Assembly: GCA_016719395.1 (NCBI GenBank)
Contig: JADJZF010000002.1
Location: 1 to 64,000 of the forward strand
DNA: 64,000 bases
Source of the DNA: Candidatus Amarobacter glycogenicus
GTDB taxonomy: Bacteria > Chloroflexota > Dehalococcoidia > Tepidiformales > Tepidiformaceae
Direction of reading: 5' to 3'
Under the pieces are notes generated by a model. The model saw only the letters and a list, made by a program, of their open reading frames with translations, did not search any database and was not told the DNA's origin. Position numbers and translations under genes: made by a program. Below are positions 52,229-62,238 of the stretch, in pieces (the stretch's first letter is position 1; each line of letters starts with the position of its first letter).

Positions 52229-53092
52229 ATGCCTGACATCGCCGCCCGCGGCTACGCAAACCCATCCGTCCTTGTCTCCACCGAGTGGGTGGCGGAGCAC
52301 AAGGACGACGCCAACATCCGCATAATCGAATCGAACGAGGACCAGCTCCTCTACCCCTCCGGCCACATCCGAGGCGCCGTCCAGGTCGACTGGGCCGCGG
52401 ACCTCAACGACCAGTTGCGGCGGGACTACCTGGACAGGGCGGGTTTCGAGAAGCTGGCTAGCAAAATCGGGATCACCCGCGACACGACCGTCGTGTTCTA
52501 TGGTGACAAGAGCAACTGGTGGGCGTGCTATGCCTACTGGGTGTTCCTGCTCTTCGGCCACACGAATGCAAAAGTGATGGACGGCGGCCGCCTGAAGTGG
52601 GAGAAGGAGGGCCGCGAGCTCACCCGCGACGTCCCTGCCTACCCGCCGACCAGCTACACGGCTCCCGAACGCGACGACTCGAGGATCCGCATCTTCCGCG
52701 ATGAGGTCCTCAAGAAGCTCGACGGGAAGACCCGCCTGGTCGATGTCCGCAGCCCTCAGGAATTCTCCGGCGAACGGACCCACATGCCTGAATACCCCCA
52801 GGAAGGCGTACTCCGGGGTGGACATATCCCCGGGGCGAAGAGTGTGCCGTGGGCCCGCGCGGCAAACGCCGAGGACGGCACGTTCAAGACTGCCGCCGAG
52901 CTCAAGGCAATCTACGAAGATGAGCAGGGACTGAAGGCGAGTGACGACGTCATTGCCTACTGCCGCATCGGGGAACGCAGCTCGCACACGTGGTTCGTGC
53001 TCACAAACCTGCTCGGATACCCCAACGTCAAGAACTACGATGGCTCGTGGACGGAGTGGGGCAACTCCGTCGGCGTACCGGTCGAGCGGTAG
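52229..53092 (+). CDS. Thiosulfate/3-mercaptopyruvate sulfurtransferase (tandem rhodanese)
   Basis: 287 aa, two rhodanese domains. The inactive first has YPSGHIRGAVQVDWAADLND; the active second has LVDVRSPQEFSG, GGHIPGAKSVPW and the catalytic loop IAYCRIGERSSHTWFVLTNL with Cys around 252 (CRIGER, thiosulfate-type). It moves sulfane sulfur to cyanide or protein acceptors and could charge a sulfur carrier. GGAGG precedes the ATG closely. Monocistronic with a terminator after it. Confidence 0.92.
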   Translation: MPDIAARGYANPSVLVSTEWVAEHKDDANIRIIESNEDQLLYPSGHIRGAVQVDWAADLNDQLRRDYLDRAGFEKLASKIGITRDTTVVFYGDKSNWWACYAYWVFLLFGHTNAKVMDGGRLKWEKEGRELTRDVPAYPPTSYTAPERDDSRIRIFRDEVLKKLDGKTRLVDVRSPQEFSGERTHMPEYPQEGVLRGGHIPGAKSVPWARAANAEDGTFKTAAELKAIYEDEQGLKASDDVIAYCRIGERSSHTWFVLTNLLGYPNVKNYDGSWTEWGNSVGVPVER

Positions 53093-53111
53093 CCGCCCCC
53101 AGGAACGTTTC

Positions 53112-53141
53112 CGGGTGGCCTGCACGGAGGCGGGCCACCCG
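53112..53141 (+). terminator. Terminator hairpin after rhodanese gene
   Basis: CGGGTGGCC pairs with GGCCACCCG (9 bp) across a 12-base loop, 20 bases past the stop. No T-run. Confidence 0.5.
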
Positions 53142-53163
53142 CTTCGCCCCTAAAGTGAAGCAC

Positions 53164-55989
53164 GTGACCTCCCGGCCGACGCACCACCCTGCCGGCGATC
53201 CCGGCGCACCCTGGTTAGTCGGGGCGGCCGAGGTTGTGCGGTCGCTCTCCACTGACGCGGTTCGCGGCCTTGATGAAAGCGAAGCGGCGGCACGGATTGA
53301 ACGCTTCGGCAAGAACGAATTGGACGCCGGCGAGGCTTCGCCGGCGTGGCGAAAAGTGCTCGCGCAGTTCCAGGACCCGCTGACTTACCTCCTCGCCGCG
53401 GCGATCGCGGTTTCACTGGCTGTGTGGTTCGTCGAGGGTGCGAACGGCTGGCCGATAGAGGTCCTGGTCATCGCCGGGATCGTCCTCGCGAACGGGGCTC
53501 TCGGATACCTCCAGGAGGCGCGTGCCGAGCAGGCGGTCGCCGCCCTCAAGCGGTTGGCCGCCCCGATGGCGACGGTCGTGCGGAGCGGCGCGGCGCGAAC
53601 GACGCCCGCCTCCGAAGTGGTCCCGGGCGACGTGCTGTTACTCGAAGAAGGCACCGCGGTCCCCGCTGATGGCCGCTTGCTGGATGCAGCCTCCTTGCAG
53701 GTCTCCGAGGCTGCGCTGACCGGCGAAAGCGAAGCGGTGCTGAAAGACGCCGCTCCTCTCCCCTCCGCTGTCGCCATCGGGGACCGGCTCAACATGGTGT
53801 TTGGCGGCACGTCTGTGGCGAGTGGGCGCGGCCGTGCTGTCGTGACAGCGACGGGCATGAACACGGAGATCGGTCACATCGCCCGGCTCCTGGGACAAAC
53901 GCAGGCCGATCCGACGCCGCTCCAGCGGGAGGTGAGGCTGATCGGGCGGACGCTCGCCTTCGCGGTGGTCCTGATCGCCGCCGTCGTTGTTGCAGCGATT
54001 GTGCTGACCTCTGAGATCGAGGACGCCAGCGATGTCGTCGACGTGCTGCTGGTGGGGGTTTCGTTGGCCGTTGCAGCGGTGCCGGAAGGCCTGCCCGCCG
54101 TGCTGTCAGTCATCCTCGCCCTCGGTGTCCAGCGTATGGCCCGCGAGCGCGCCATCGTGAAGAAGCTCTCCTCGGTGGAAGCGCTCGGGTCGGCCTCGGT
54201 CATCTGTTCCGACAAGACCGGCACACTCACGCGGAATGAGATGACCGTGACAACGGTGGTTACTTCTTCCGGTGTCGTCACCCTCACCGGCAGCGGTTAC
54301 CGGCCCGAGGGCCATGCACTGACGTCGGGGCGCGCACTGGGAGAAGGGCCGGCCGATGAACTGCTCCGGAACGAGGTGCTCGCGGTGGTTGGCGGCGGGG
54401 GGCTCGCCAGCGATGCGGTCCTGCAGGAAGTTGAGGGCGAGTGGACCGTCCGGGGCGACCCGACCGACGGGGCATTTCTCGTGGCCGAGGCGAAGCTGGG
54501 CGCGACCGCGACGCGCGAGGCGCGCTTTGGGCGGCTCGCCGAGGCCCCTTTCACCTCCGAGCGCAAGCTCATGAGTACGCTTCATGCCGATGCCGATCGC
54601 CATGGGCTGGTGGTGCTCGTTTCCAAGGGAGCTCCCGACGTGCTGCTGGGACGCTGCACGCACGAGCGCGCCGCTGAATCGGTACGGCCCCTCAGCGCTG
54701 CCCGTAAAGCGGAGATTCTTGAAAGCGTCGATTGGCTGGCCGACCAGGCGCTCCGTCCCCTTGCAGTCGCCTACCGCGAACTCCCGGAGGACGAAGGCGC
54801 CCGCAGCGTTGCCGCACCCGAAAGCTATGAGCATGGGCTGACATTCCTTGGGGCAGTTGGCATCATCGATCCGCCCCGGCCCGAGGCAGCCCGGGCGATC
54901 AGCGATGCCCAGGCTGCCGGAATCCGCGTGCTCATGATCACCGGGGATCATCCTCGGACCGCTTTGCGGATCGCAACGGAACTCGGACTCGACACCCGGG
55001 CAGGGAGCGTCCTCACAGGTGCGGAGCTCGAAGCTATCAATGATGCGCGCCTCACGGACTTGGTCCGCGAAGTCTCCGTGTACGCGCGCGTGGCGCCGGA
55101 ACACAAACTGCGGATCGTTCGGGCCCTGCAAGCCGGCGCCAACATCGTCGCGATGACCGGCGACGGCGTGAACGATGCACCCGCACTTCGCGCGGCCGAT
55201 ATCGGCGTGGCCATGGGGATCTCTGGCACGGATGTCAGCCGCGAGGCGGCGGACATGGTCCTCGCGGATGACAACTTCGCGACAATCGTCTCGGCTGTCC
55301 GCGAAGGACGGGCGATCTTCGACAACATCCGGACGTTCCTCCGCTTCCTCCTGTCGTCGAACGTGGGCGAGGTCCTGACGATGCTGCTCGGTGTGCTCGG
55401 CGCGCGATTGCTGGGGTTGGACCAGACCGGCGAAGCTGTCGCCCTACCGCTGCTCGCCACGCAGATCCTCTGGATCAATCTGCTCACCGATACGGCCCCG
55501 GCCCTTGCGCTGGGCCTCGATCCTCCCTCGGGTGATGTCATGCGTCGGCCGCCCCGGCGGCCGAGTCATCGCGTGATCGACCGCGAGATGCAGGGGGGCA
55601 TCATCTTCGTGGGGCTCGTCATGGCGGTCGCCACGCTGGTCGCTCTTGATCTTCGCCTGCCGGGCGGATTCATCGGAGGCGACGGAGATATCGGGCAGGC
55701 GCGCACGATGGCGTTCACGACGCTGGTGCTCGCCCAGCTCTTCAACTGTTTCAACTCGCGGAGCGACCGGGCGAGCGCCTTCGGGCGGATGTTCACTAAC
55801 CGGCTCCTGTGGCTTGCGATAGGCGTTGCTCTCGCTTTGCAGGCGGCCGTCGTCCACGCCCCGTTCCTGCAGGACGCATTTAGCACTGTCCCGCTCTCGC
55901 TGGCCGACTGGCTGTTGTGCGGCGCTCTGGCGAGCACGGTGCTCTGGGCCGACGAGGCCCGGAAGCTGCTCCTGCGCCGGTCTGCCTGA
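53164..55989 (+). CDS. P-type calcium/cation-transporting ATPase
   Basis: About 941 aa. P2-type pump: actuator ALTGESEAV, ion-site helix VAAVPEGLPAVLSVILALGV, phosphorylation site SVICSDKTGTLTRNEMTV, KGAPD nucleotide motif (VSKGAPDVLLGRC), TGDHP and the hinge MTGDGVNDAPALRAADIGVA. The C-terminal six helices end near LADWLLCGALASTVLWADEA. The PEGLP motif with following helices fits a Ca2+ or Ca2+/Mn2+ pump. Start: GTG at 53164 gives MTSRPTHHP; in-frame codons upstream run into the terminator. Confidence 0.92.
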   Translation: MTSRPTHHPAGDPGAPWLVGAAEVVRSLSTDAVRGLDESEAAARIERFGKNELDAGEASPAWRKVLAQFQDPLTYLLAAAIAVSLAVWFVEGANGWPIEVLVIAGIVLANGALGYLQEARAEQAVAALKRLAAPMATVVRSGAARTTPASEVVPGDVLLLEEGTAVPADGRLLDAASLQVSEAALTGESEAVLKDAAPLPSAVAIGDRLNMVFGGTSVASGRGRAVVTATGMNTEIGHIARLLGQTQADPTPLQREVRLIGRTLAFAVVLIAAVVVAAIVLTSEIEDASDVVDVLLVGVSLAVAAVPEGLPAVLSVILALGVQRMARERAIVKKLSSVEALGSASVICSDKTGTLTRNEMTVTTVVTSSGVVTLTGSGYRPEGHALTSGRALGEGPADELLRNEVLAVVGGGGLASDAVLQEVEGEWTVRGDPTDGAFLVAEAKLGATATREARFGRLAEAPFTSERKLMSTLHADADRHGLVVLVSKGAPDVLLGRCTHERAAESVRPLSAARKAEILESVDWLADQALRPLAVAYRELPEDEGARSVAAPESYEHGLTFLGAVGIIDPPRPEAARAISDAQAAGIRVLMITGDHPRTALRIATELGLDTRAGSVLTGAELEAINDARLTDLVREVSVYARVAPEHKLRIVRALQAGANIVAMTGDGVNDAPALRAADIGVAMGISGTDVSREAADMVLADDNFATIVSAVREGRAIFDNIRTFLRFLLSSNVGEVLTMLLGVLGARLLGLDQTGEAVALPLLATQILWINLLTDTAPALALGLDPPSGDVMRRPPRRPSHRVIDREMQGGIIFVGLVMAVATLVALDLRLPGGFIGGDGDIGQARTMAFTTLVLAQLFNCFNSRSDRASAFGRMFTNRLLWLAIGVALALQAAVVHAPFLQDAFSTVPLSLADWLLCGALASTVLWADEARKLLLRRSA

Positions 55990-56096
55990 CCTGGCACGTC
56001 CGCATAGCCGATGACTCGCGCGCCTGAGTTGCATGATGCAACGCGGCATCCCGGCTGCTAATCTGGCACGGCACTGCTTCGCGAAAGGGGCACGGA

Positions 56097-57312
56097 ATGG
56101 CTTCGGAGACCTTCATACTCGGCGGTTACCAGACTGACTTCGCCCGAAACTGGATGCGCCAGGGACAGCAGATCCCCGACATCCTGACCGAGATCGTGGA
56201 GGGGGCGCTCGAAGAGACCGGCGTCCCGGCGCATGAAATCGAGACAGGCCACGTGGGTAATTTCGCCGCAGAGCTGTACGCGATGCAGGGCCACCTGGGC
56301 GCTTTCCTGGTCCAGACGCATCCGGCCTTCCGCGGCCTGCCGACCTCGCGGCACGAGGCTGCCTGCGCCTCCGGATCGATGGCGATCCTGGCAGCTTCGG
56401 CGGAGATCGAAGCTGGCAGGTACGACGTCGCCCTGGTCGCAGGGATCGAGCACATGAAGACGGTGGACGCGGCCCAGGGCGGCGAATTCCTTGGCACCGC
56501 AGCCTGGTACGAGAAGGAAGCGAAGGGCATTTCGTTCCCGTTCCCGGCCCTCTTCGGCAAGCTCGGCGATGAATACGAACAGCGTTACGGTCTCTCCGCC
56601 GATCACCTCACCCGCATTTCAGACATCAATTTCGAGAACGCCCGGCGCAACCCGCTCGCCCAGACGCGCGAATGGCCGGCGAACCCGGAGAAGATGCAGC
56701 AGGTGCTGACCGGCCGCATTCGCATCTGCGACGCCTCCCAGGTGACCGACGGGGCGGTCGCGGTCGTCCTCGCTTCGAAGGCGTACACCGAGCGGTACAT
56801 CGCCTCGCGCGGAGGCGACGCGAGGGGCGTCAGCAAGATCGAAGGTTGGGGCCACCGGACGGCGACGATGAGCTTCGCCGAGAAGATGGCCGAGAGTGCG
56901 ACGGCGCCATACGTCCTGCCGCACCCGCCGCGCGATCGTCGATGCCTTCAAGCGGGCCGGCATCGAAGACGCGTGGTCTCTCGACGGCATCGAAACCCAT
57001 GACTGCTTCACCACCACCGAGTACATGGCGATCGACCACTTCGGCATCACCGAGCCGGGCGAGTCGTGGAAGGCCATCGAAGACGGGACGATCGCCTTCG
57101 ACGGCAAGCTGCCCATCAACCCGAGCGGTGGCCTGATCGGCGCCGGGCACCCGGTGGGAGCGACCGGTGTGCGCCAGCTCCTTGATGCTCACCGCCAGGT
57201 TGTGGGTTCCGCGGGGGCCTACCAGGTCGCGGGGGCACGGCGCGTGGCGACGCTCAATCTCGGAGGCAGCGGGACGACGAGTGCCTGCTTCGTGGTCGGC
57301 TCCGCCAGCTGA
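56097..57312 (+). CDS. Thiolase-family acyltransferase, one frame break as assembled
   Basis: About 405 aa after repair. SCPx/acetoacetyl-type thiolase: the N-terminus ETFILGGYQTDFARNW, the acyl-Cys region HEAACASGSMAILAAS, and the C-terminal NPSGGLIGAGHPVGATGVRQ with the catalytic His. A single extra base near 56920 moves the frame from SATAPYVLP to TRRAIVDAFKRAGIEDA. It probably condenses or cleaves acyl-CoA; lipid-transfer (SCP-2) partner not seen. Fits with a fatty-acid pathway like the crotonase at position 1. Confidence 0.85.
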
Positions 57313-57438
57313 GGGGTCGTGCCCCGAGGGCCCGCCGGCCGGCCCGGACGCGTCTGCTTCTGCTCTTCCGCGGGCGCGTATCCCGAACTCCGGCCGCCTC
57401 GTAAGATCGGCAAGCCATCGGAGGGATGGCATCCCTGT

Positions 57439-58701
57439 ATGCACAACAAGACCACGCTCCCCAACGGCTTACGCATTGTTACGGGCGAACTGCCGCACAC
57501 TCGTTCCGCAACCGTCAGCATGTACGTCGGTGCGGGCAGCCGCTATGAACCCGACGAAGAGGCGGGCCTGTCTCACTTCCTCGAACACATGCTGTTCAAG
57601 GGTGCTTCGCGGCGGCCGACTGCCCGGGAGATCTCGGAGGCAATCGAGTCCGTCGGCGGCTCTCATAACGCGGCCACCGACAGGGAACTCACGGTCTACT
57701 ACGCCAAGGTCCCACATACGGCGGCGATGGAGACGATCGACATCCTCGCGGACATGATCCGCGCGCCAATCATGGATCCTGCCGAGTTGGAGAAGGAACG
57801 CTCGGTCATCCTCGAAGAGCTTGCGAGCGTGGAGGACAGCCCCGGCGAACTGGCGGGAATCCTCATCGACGAGACGCTCTGGCCCGGCCAACCGATTGGC
57901 CGGAATGTGGGCGGCTCTCCGGATTCGGTCTCATCGCTCCCGATTTCGGCGGTGAATGCCTACCTGGCCCGCCAATACGTGCCCGAAAACACGGTCCTCG
58001 CGGTTGCCGGCAACGTGAATCACGAAGAAGTCGTGGCGGCGGCAGAACGGTGGCTCGGCGCTGTCCCGAAACAGGCCCCAGGCGCCTGGTACCCGGCCAC
58101 CGCGAGAAACGGGACCGTGCGCTTCGCCCTCCGCCAGAAGGAGACGGAGCAGGCACACATCTGCCTCGCTTACCCGAGCGTCTCGCTCAGCGACCCGGAC
58201 CGGTACGCGGTGGACTTGTTGAGCACGGTGCTCGGCGAAGGGATGTCGAGCCGGCTGTTCCTCGAACTCCGTGAAGAACGTGCGCTCGTATACGACATCC
58301 ACAGCTACCCGAGCGAATTCCGCGACACCGGGTCGTTCACGATCTACGCCGGGTGCGATCCTTCAAACGCTCGCGTGACGGTCGAGGCGGTGCTTGAAGA
58401 GACCTATGGCCTCTTGAAGGGGTTGCCGGCGGCGGAGTTGCGAAAGGCGAAGGAGATGGCCAAGGGCCGGATCCAGTTAAGGATGGAAGACACGCGTTCG
58501 GTTGCCGGATGGATTGGTTCGCAGGAGTTGCTGCTGGGCCGGGTGCAGACCGTGGACGAGGTGGTCGAACAGATCGAGGCGGTCGAGTATGACCAGCTGA
58601 TGGCGGTTGCGAAGCGCATCCTCTCGCCGGACCAGGCAACGATGGCGATCGTCGGCCCCTTTTCCGACGAAACTGAGTTCACCAGGGCACTGGGCGTCTA
58701 G
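57439..58701 (+). CDS. M16-family zinc peptidase (processing peptidase-like)
   Basis: 420 aa. The inverted zinc motif GLSHFLEHMLFKG (HxxEH) with the distant Glu in ELEKERSVILEELASVEDSP, and the substrate-side GEGMSSRLFLELREERALVY in the second half. This is the bacterial PqqL/YmxG-like single-chain peptidase type, cytosolic. ATG at 57439 begins the conserved LPNGLRIVTGEL block. Confidence 0.9.
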   Translation: MHNKTTLPNGLRIVTGELPHTRSATVSMYVGAGSRYEPDEEAGLSHFLEHMLFKGASRRPTAREISEAIESVGGSHNAATDRELTVYYAKVPHTAAMETIDILADMIRAPIMDPAELEKERSVILEELASVEDSPGELAGILIDETLWPGQPIGRNVGGSPDSVSSLPISAVNAYLARQYVPENTVLAVAGNVNHEEVVAAAERWLGAVPKQAPGAWYPATARNGTVRFALRQKETEQAHICLAYPSVSLSDPDRYAVDLLSTVLGEGMSSRLFLELREERALVYDIHSYPSEFRDTGSFTIYAGCDPSNARVTVEAVLEETYGLLKGLPAAELRKAKEMAKGRIQLRMEDTRSVAGWIGSQELLLGRVQTVDEVVEQIEAVEYDQLMAVAKRILSPDQATMAIVGPFSDETEFTRALGV

Positions 58702-58710
58702 ACTCTTCCT

Positions 58711-59187
58711 GTGGCACAGGCGTACTTCGGCAAGCCGTTCAAGACGTTCGTTTCCGGTGGGGCGCACGTCGCGGTGTACCTTGTCCCGGTCTATGAAGGC
58801 CGGCTGGTGGTATTCGATGTGGCGGCGAGCGCTGCCCGCGGCCGCTGGTTGCCCTGGGACATCCTGGAGTTCGGCGGCAACCCTTACGAGGCTGCGGCTG
58901 CGCTCGCGGATGACTGGTGCGACGGGGCTGTCTCGGACCTCACGCTGGCTGACGCGATGTCCTTCCCGTTCGAGGAGGGGAGCTGGGAACTGGCGCTGGT
59001 GTTCCGGGCCGAGCTCACCGCGATCCCGGCAGGCGACGCCGCCCGCAGCACCTTTGTCTATGACCCGGGGGAGTTTGATGCGATCGGGAACTTCGACCCG
59101 GTTGACCTCGAGCGCTGGGCCTTGCGGGGACTGCCGGCGCCGGAAGCGCCGCCAGGCGGTGGGGTCAGTGACAATCTGGTTTTCTGA
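58711..59187 (+). CDS. Hypothetical protein
   Basis: 158 aa, starts GTG (MAQAYFGKPFKTFVSGGAHV). Mixed alpha/beta with YLVPVYEGRLVVFDVAAS and GRWLPWDILEFGGNPYEAAA, then EEGSWELALVFRAELTAIP. It vaguely recalls a Nudix-like fold but I see no Nudix box. It follows the M16 peptidase gene by 9 bases and may be co-transcribed. Confidence 0.6.
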   Translation: MAQAYFGKPFKTFVSGGAHVAVYLVPVYEGRLVVFDVAASAARGRWLPWDILEFGGNPYEAAAALADDWCDGAVSDLTLADAMSFPFEEGSWELALVFRAELTAIPAGDAARSTFVYDPGEFDAIGNFDPVDLERWALRGLPAPEAPPGGGVSDNLVF

Positions 59188-59198
59188 GTACCTTCGTC

Positions 59199-59378
59199 CT
59201 ACGAGGTGCGGCGCTCGTGGACCACGACGTGTATCGGGCGGCCGCCAACCGTCGCGGCATCGAGGGCGATCCCGAGATCGGCGTAGTGCTCGCCGCGGTC
59301 GCCGCACATCAGGATCCAACCATCAGCCTTCGGGAAGAGGTGGACGGTGCGGGGCGCCAGGCGGGTTTGGACCCGCAT
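59199..59378 (-). CDS. Small DUF2188-like protein
   Basis: About 59 aa from the inner ATG (MRVQTRLAPRTVHLFPKADG, then WILMCGDRGEHYADLGIALD). The pattern of two strands, a helix of Ala/Asp and a final IHVVVHERRT resembles short DUF2188-type proteins. An alternative start at 59423 adds 15 His/Pro-rich residues. Low weight because it is so short. Confidence 0.45.
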   Translation of the reverse strand: MRVQTRLAPRTVHLFPKADGWILMCGDRGEHYADLGIALDAATVGGRPIHVVVHERRTS

Positions 59379-59425
59379 GAGCCCGCCGGAAGGCGCGTGA
59401 AGGTGCCGCGGGATAGGATGCACCT

Positions 59426-60223
59426 ATGTCTGAACCTGACCCCGATAGCTACGGTCTTCCAGCCCCGCCCGCCAGCCCAGGCACGCCACAGTGGGGCAAG
59501 AAGCCCCCGAGCAACGGCGAGCGGGTGTTCCTCTCCGGCCCGCAGGACCGGGGCAACGAACTGTTGCGCACCCTTCGCATCGGATGGGAGTTCTTGCGCG
59601 GATTCCGCAAGCTCCACTGGGTCGGGCCATGCGTGACGGTCTTTGGGTCGGCGCGCTTCTCTGAAGGTCACCCGTACTACGCGATGGGGAGGGAGCTCGG
59701 CGCCGAACTCGCGCAGGCCGGTTTTACGGTGATGACGGGCGGCGGCCCCGGGCTGATGGAGGCCGCGAACCGGGGCGCGATGGAGTCCGGCGGCCGCTCG
59801 GTCGGGTGCAACATCGAACTCCCGATGGAGCAGGCGCCGAACAAGTACCTCGATACCTTCGTGGAGTTCCGCTACTTCTTCGTGCGGAAGGTCATGCTGG
59901 CAAAGTACTCCTATGCCTTCGTGGCGCTCCCCGGCGGGTTCGGCACCCTGGATGAGCTATTCGAGATCTCGACGCTCATCCAGACAGGGAAGATCCGGAA
60001 TTACCCATGCGTCCTCATTGGCCAGGATTACTGGCAGCCGCTGATAGCCTTCCTGCGAGATCGGTTGCTGGCGATGGGGACGATCGAAGCTGATGACATT
60101 GCTCGACTCTACGTGACCGACTCGCCAGCGGAGGCGGCTGCACGCATCCAGGCCACCGCGATGAAGTCGTTCGGGCTGAAGTACGCGGCTCCGCCGAAGA
60201 AGCGCCGCATCCTCTTCGAGTGA
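59426..60223 (+). CDS. LOG family protein (cytokinin-riboside phosphoribohydrolase-like)
   Basis: 265 aa, TIGR00730 group. The nucleotide-binding start VTVFGSARFSEGHPYY leads to VMTGGGPGLMEAANRGAMES and the defining PGGFGTLDELFE with the catalytic Arg in FFVRKVMLAKYS. These enzymes cleave nucleoside 5'-monophosphates to base and ribose-5-phosphate. The long N-terminal extension (residues 1-60) is disordered. Starts 2-3 bases beyond the divergent small ORF. Confidence 0.9.
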   Translation: MSEPDPDSYGLPAPPASPGTPQWGKKPPSNGERVFLSGPQDRGNELLRTLRIGWEFLRGFRKLHWVGPCVTVFGSARFSEGHPYYAMGRELGAELAQAGFTVMTGGGPGLMEAANRGAMESGGRSVGCNIELPMEQAPNKYLDTFVEFRYFFVRKVMLAKYSYAFVALPGGFGTLDELFEISTLIQTGKIRNYPCVLIGQDYWQPLIAFLRDRLLAMGTIEADDIARLYVTDSPAEAAARIQATAMKSFGLKYAAPPKKRRILFE

Positions 60224-60232
60224 CTTTCCGCC

Positions 60233-60895
60233 TCAGGTGAGGTGCCAGTCCTCGCCGAACTCGAACGCCGCGAGCTTCGCTGCGAGTCCTCGGGAGGCGT
60301 CGTTCGACCACTCCGTGCTGTAGAACGCGAGCCGTCCGGTTGATTGGACTGCCGCCCCCCACGCCCGGACGGCTTCCAGCGCGAGCCCCTGCCCGCGATA
60401 GTCGGAGGCGGTCTCGACGCCGCCGGCGGCGGCTTCGGCGGAGAGACGTGAGCTGTAGCAGACCGACACGACCGTGCCATCGCGGATGATCCCGAAGTAC
60501 GGAGCCTGCTCGTCGTGCCTCCAGCCGCGCGCGACCAGGTCGGGATGGAGCGGTGTCGCGGCGGTGACCGGCACGACCTCCGGATGGAACGATGTCTGCG
60601 TGGGGAGGATGAAGGCGGGGCCCCGGTATTCCGTAAGAATCTCGCTGTGCGCGGCCACCTTTTCTCGAAGTTCGCCTTCGCCCCTGCACGCGAGCCACGA
60701 CCGCGTGACCAACTCGGGCAGGTCGGACCTTGTCCGCAAGACCCTCCCACCGGAGCCAGAACCACGGTAGACCCGAGGCGCGGTTCGTCCACCGCGCTCG
60801 TTGACTGTCCTGAGCCTTCCTCGGGCGTCGAGGACGAACAGCGTTCGGAGGTGAATGTGAAGGAGATCTCGGATGGGGGGCAGTTCGCCAGTCAC
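60233..60895 (-). CDS. GNAT-family acetyltransferase
   Basis: About 220 aa. The N-terminal part is long; the acetyl-CoA motif is near the C-terminus: GGVETASDYRGQGLALEAVR (Q/R-x-x-G-x-A), followed by LAFYSTEWSNDASRGLAAKL. This matches the FR47-like branch. Start: an internal GTG (VTGELPPIRDLL) is preferred because the longer frame to 60961 overlaps the divergent FAD gene promoter. Confidence 0.75.
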   Translation of the reverse strand: MTGELPPIRDLLHIHLRTLFVLDARGRLRTVNERGGRTAPRVYRGSGSGGRVLRTRSDLPELVTRSWLACRGEGELREKVAAHSEILTEYRGPAFILPTQTSFHPEVVPVTAATPLHPDLVARGWRHDEQAPYFGIIRDGTVVSVCYSSRLSAEAAAGGVETASDYRGQGLALEAVRAWGAAVQSTGRLAFYSTEWSNDASRGLAAKLAAFEFGEDWHLT

Positions 60896-60990
60896 AATTC
60901 TCAGTATCGACCTTGCACGCGGCTTGCATCCATATGTCCGTGCTATACAGTCAGCGGCCACTCACCGAAATCGCGTGGAGGTCTCCCGAA

Positions 60991-62238
60991 GTGTTCGATG
61001 CCATCGTTGTCGGCGCGCGTTGCGCCGGATCGCCCACCGCCATGCTGCTCGCCCGGATGGGCTACGGGGTCCTGCTTGTCGACCGCGCGACCTTCCCGAG
61101 CGATACGCTCTCGACCCACTACATCACGCCGGACGGCACTGCCAGGTTGAAGGAATGGGGGCTGTTCGAACGTGTCCTCGCTACCGGAGTGGAACCCTAC
61201 CGCGGCATCGCGCGGTCGATTCAGGGATTCTCCATCCCGCCTGACAGAAGCGAGCCGGAAGCCATCGCTCCTCGACGCACCGTGCTCGACAAGATCCTCG
61301 TGGATGCCGCGCGGGAAGCGGGCGCGGAGGTGCGCGAAGGCGTTTCTGTGGACGGACTCATCGTTGAGGACGGAAGCGTCGCCGGAATTCGCGCCCACAG
61401 GGGGGAGGACGCCTTCGAGGAGCGGGCACGGATCGTCATCGGCGCTGACGGCCGAGAGTCGTTCGTGGCGCGCCAGGTGAACGCGCCCGAATACAACGAG
61501 GGCGGGGGCACGACCGCCGGTTACTACACCTACTTCAGGGGCTTCACCCACGACGGTCCGGAACTCTACCTCAACGACGGCGCCGCCCATTTCGTATTCC
61601 CCACGAACGATGGAGAGGTGTGCGTCGGCGTGGAGTTTGTGGCGGAACGGTTCAAGGAGTTCCGCGGAGATGTCGAAGGGAACTTCCGGGCCGACCTGGA
61701 GACGTTTGGGCCACTCGCCGAACGATTCCGGCGAGCCGAGCGGACGAGCCGAATCTTCGGCCTGGCTCCCCACAAGGGCTTCTATCGGAAGCCGTTCGGC
61801 CCGGGGTGGGCGCTCGTGGGCGATGCCGGCTACTACCGGGACCCACTGCTGGGGCAAGGGATCAACGACGCCTTCCGCGATGCGGAGGGCCTCACAGAAG
61901 CCCTTGGCGCCGTCCTCGCCGGCAGGGAGACGTTCGAGGTCGCGTTGGGCGCCTACGAGACGGCGCGCAACGAGGCGACCTTCATGCTCTACGGCCTGAC
62001 GAACCTGCTCTGCCAGGACCTCAATCCTTCTCCCGAAGTGCTGCAAATGATGATGAGCGGCCCCCGGCTCCTGCCCCTGCGGGGTGACCGCTGCAGGCAG
62101 CCGGTGGCACACTGGGCCGATGGACCTGCGCGTCGCCCACCTCTACCCGGACGTCATGAATATCTATGGGGACCGCGGCAACGTGATCGCGTTGCGCTAC
62201 CGCTGCGAGTCCCGCGGCATCGGGTTCTCGTTGACTGA
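60991..62238 (+). CDS. FAD-dependent oxidoreductase, geranylgeranyl-reductase/monooxygenase-like
   Basis: The Rossmann start is FDAIVVGARCAGSPTAMLLA (GxGxxG type), with LLVDRATFPSDTLSTHYI, the second FAD motif GWALVGDAGYYRDPLLGQGI and an ARIVIGADGRES block. About 400 aa from GTG 60991, with GGAGG 9 bases upstream. The literal frame overruns into the gatD gene to 62238. A single missing base between 62040 and 62085 would end it at 62087 instead. Probably reduces prenyl or polyketide-like substrates; substrate unknown. Confidence 0.8.
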   Translation: MFDAIVVGARCAGSPTAMLLARMGYGVLLVDRATFPSDTLSTHYITPDGTARLKEWGLFERVLATGVEPYRGIARSIQGFSIPPDRSEPEAIAPRRTVLDKILVDAAREAGAEVREGVSVDGLIVEDGSVAGIRAHRGEDAFEERARIVIGADGRESFVARQVNAPEYNEGGGTTAGYYTYFRGFTHDGPELYLNDGAAHFVFPTNDGEVCVGVEFVAERFKEFRGDVEGNFRADLETFGPLAERFRRAERTSRIFGLAPHKGFYRKPFGPGWALVGDAGYYRDPLLGQGINDAFRDAEGLTEALGAVLAGRETFEVALGAYETARNEATFMLYGLTNLLCQDLNPSPEVLQMMMSGPRLLPLRGDRCRQPVAHWADGPARRPPLPGRHEYLWGPRQRDRVALPLRVPRHRVLVD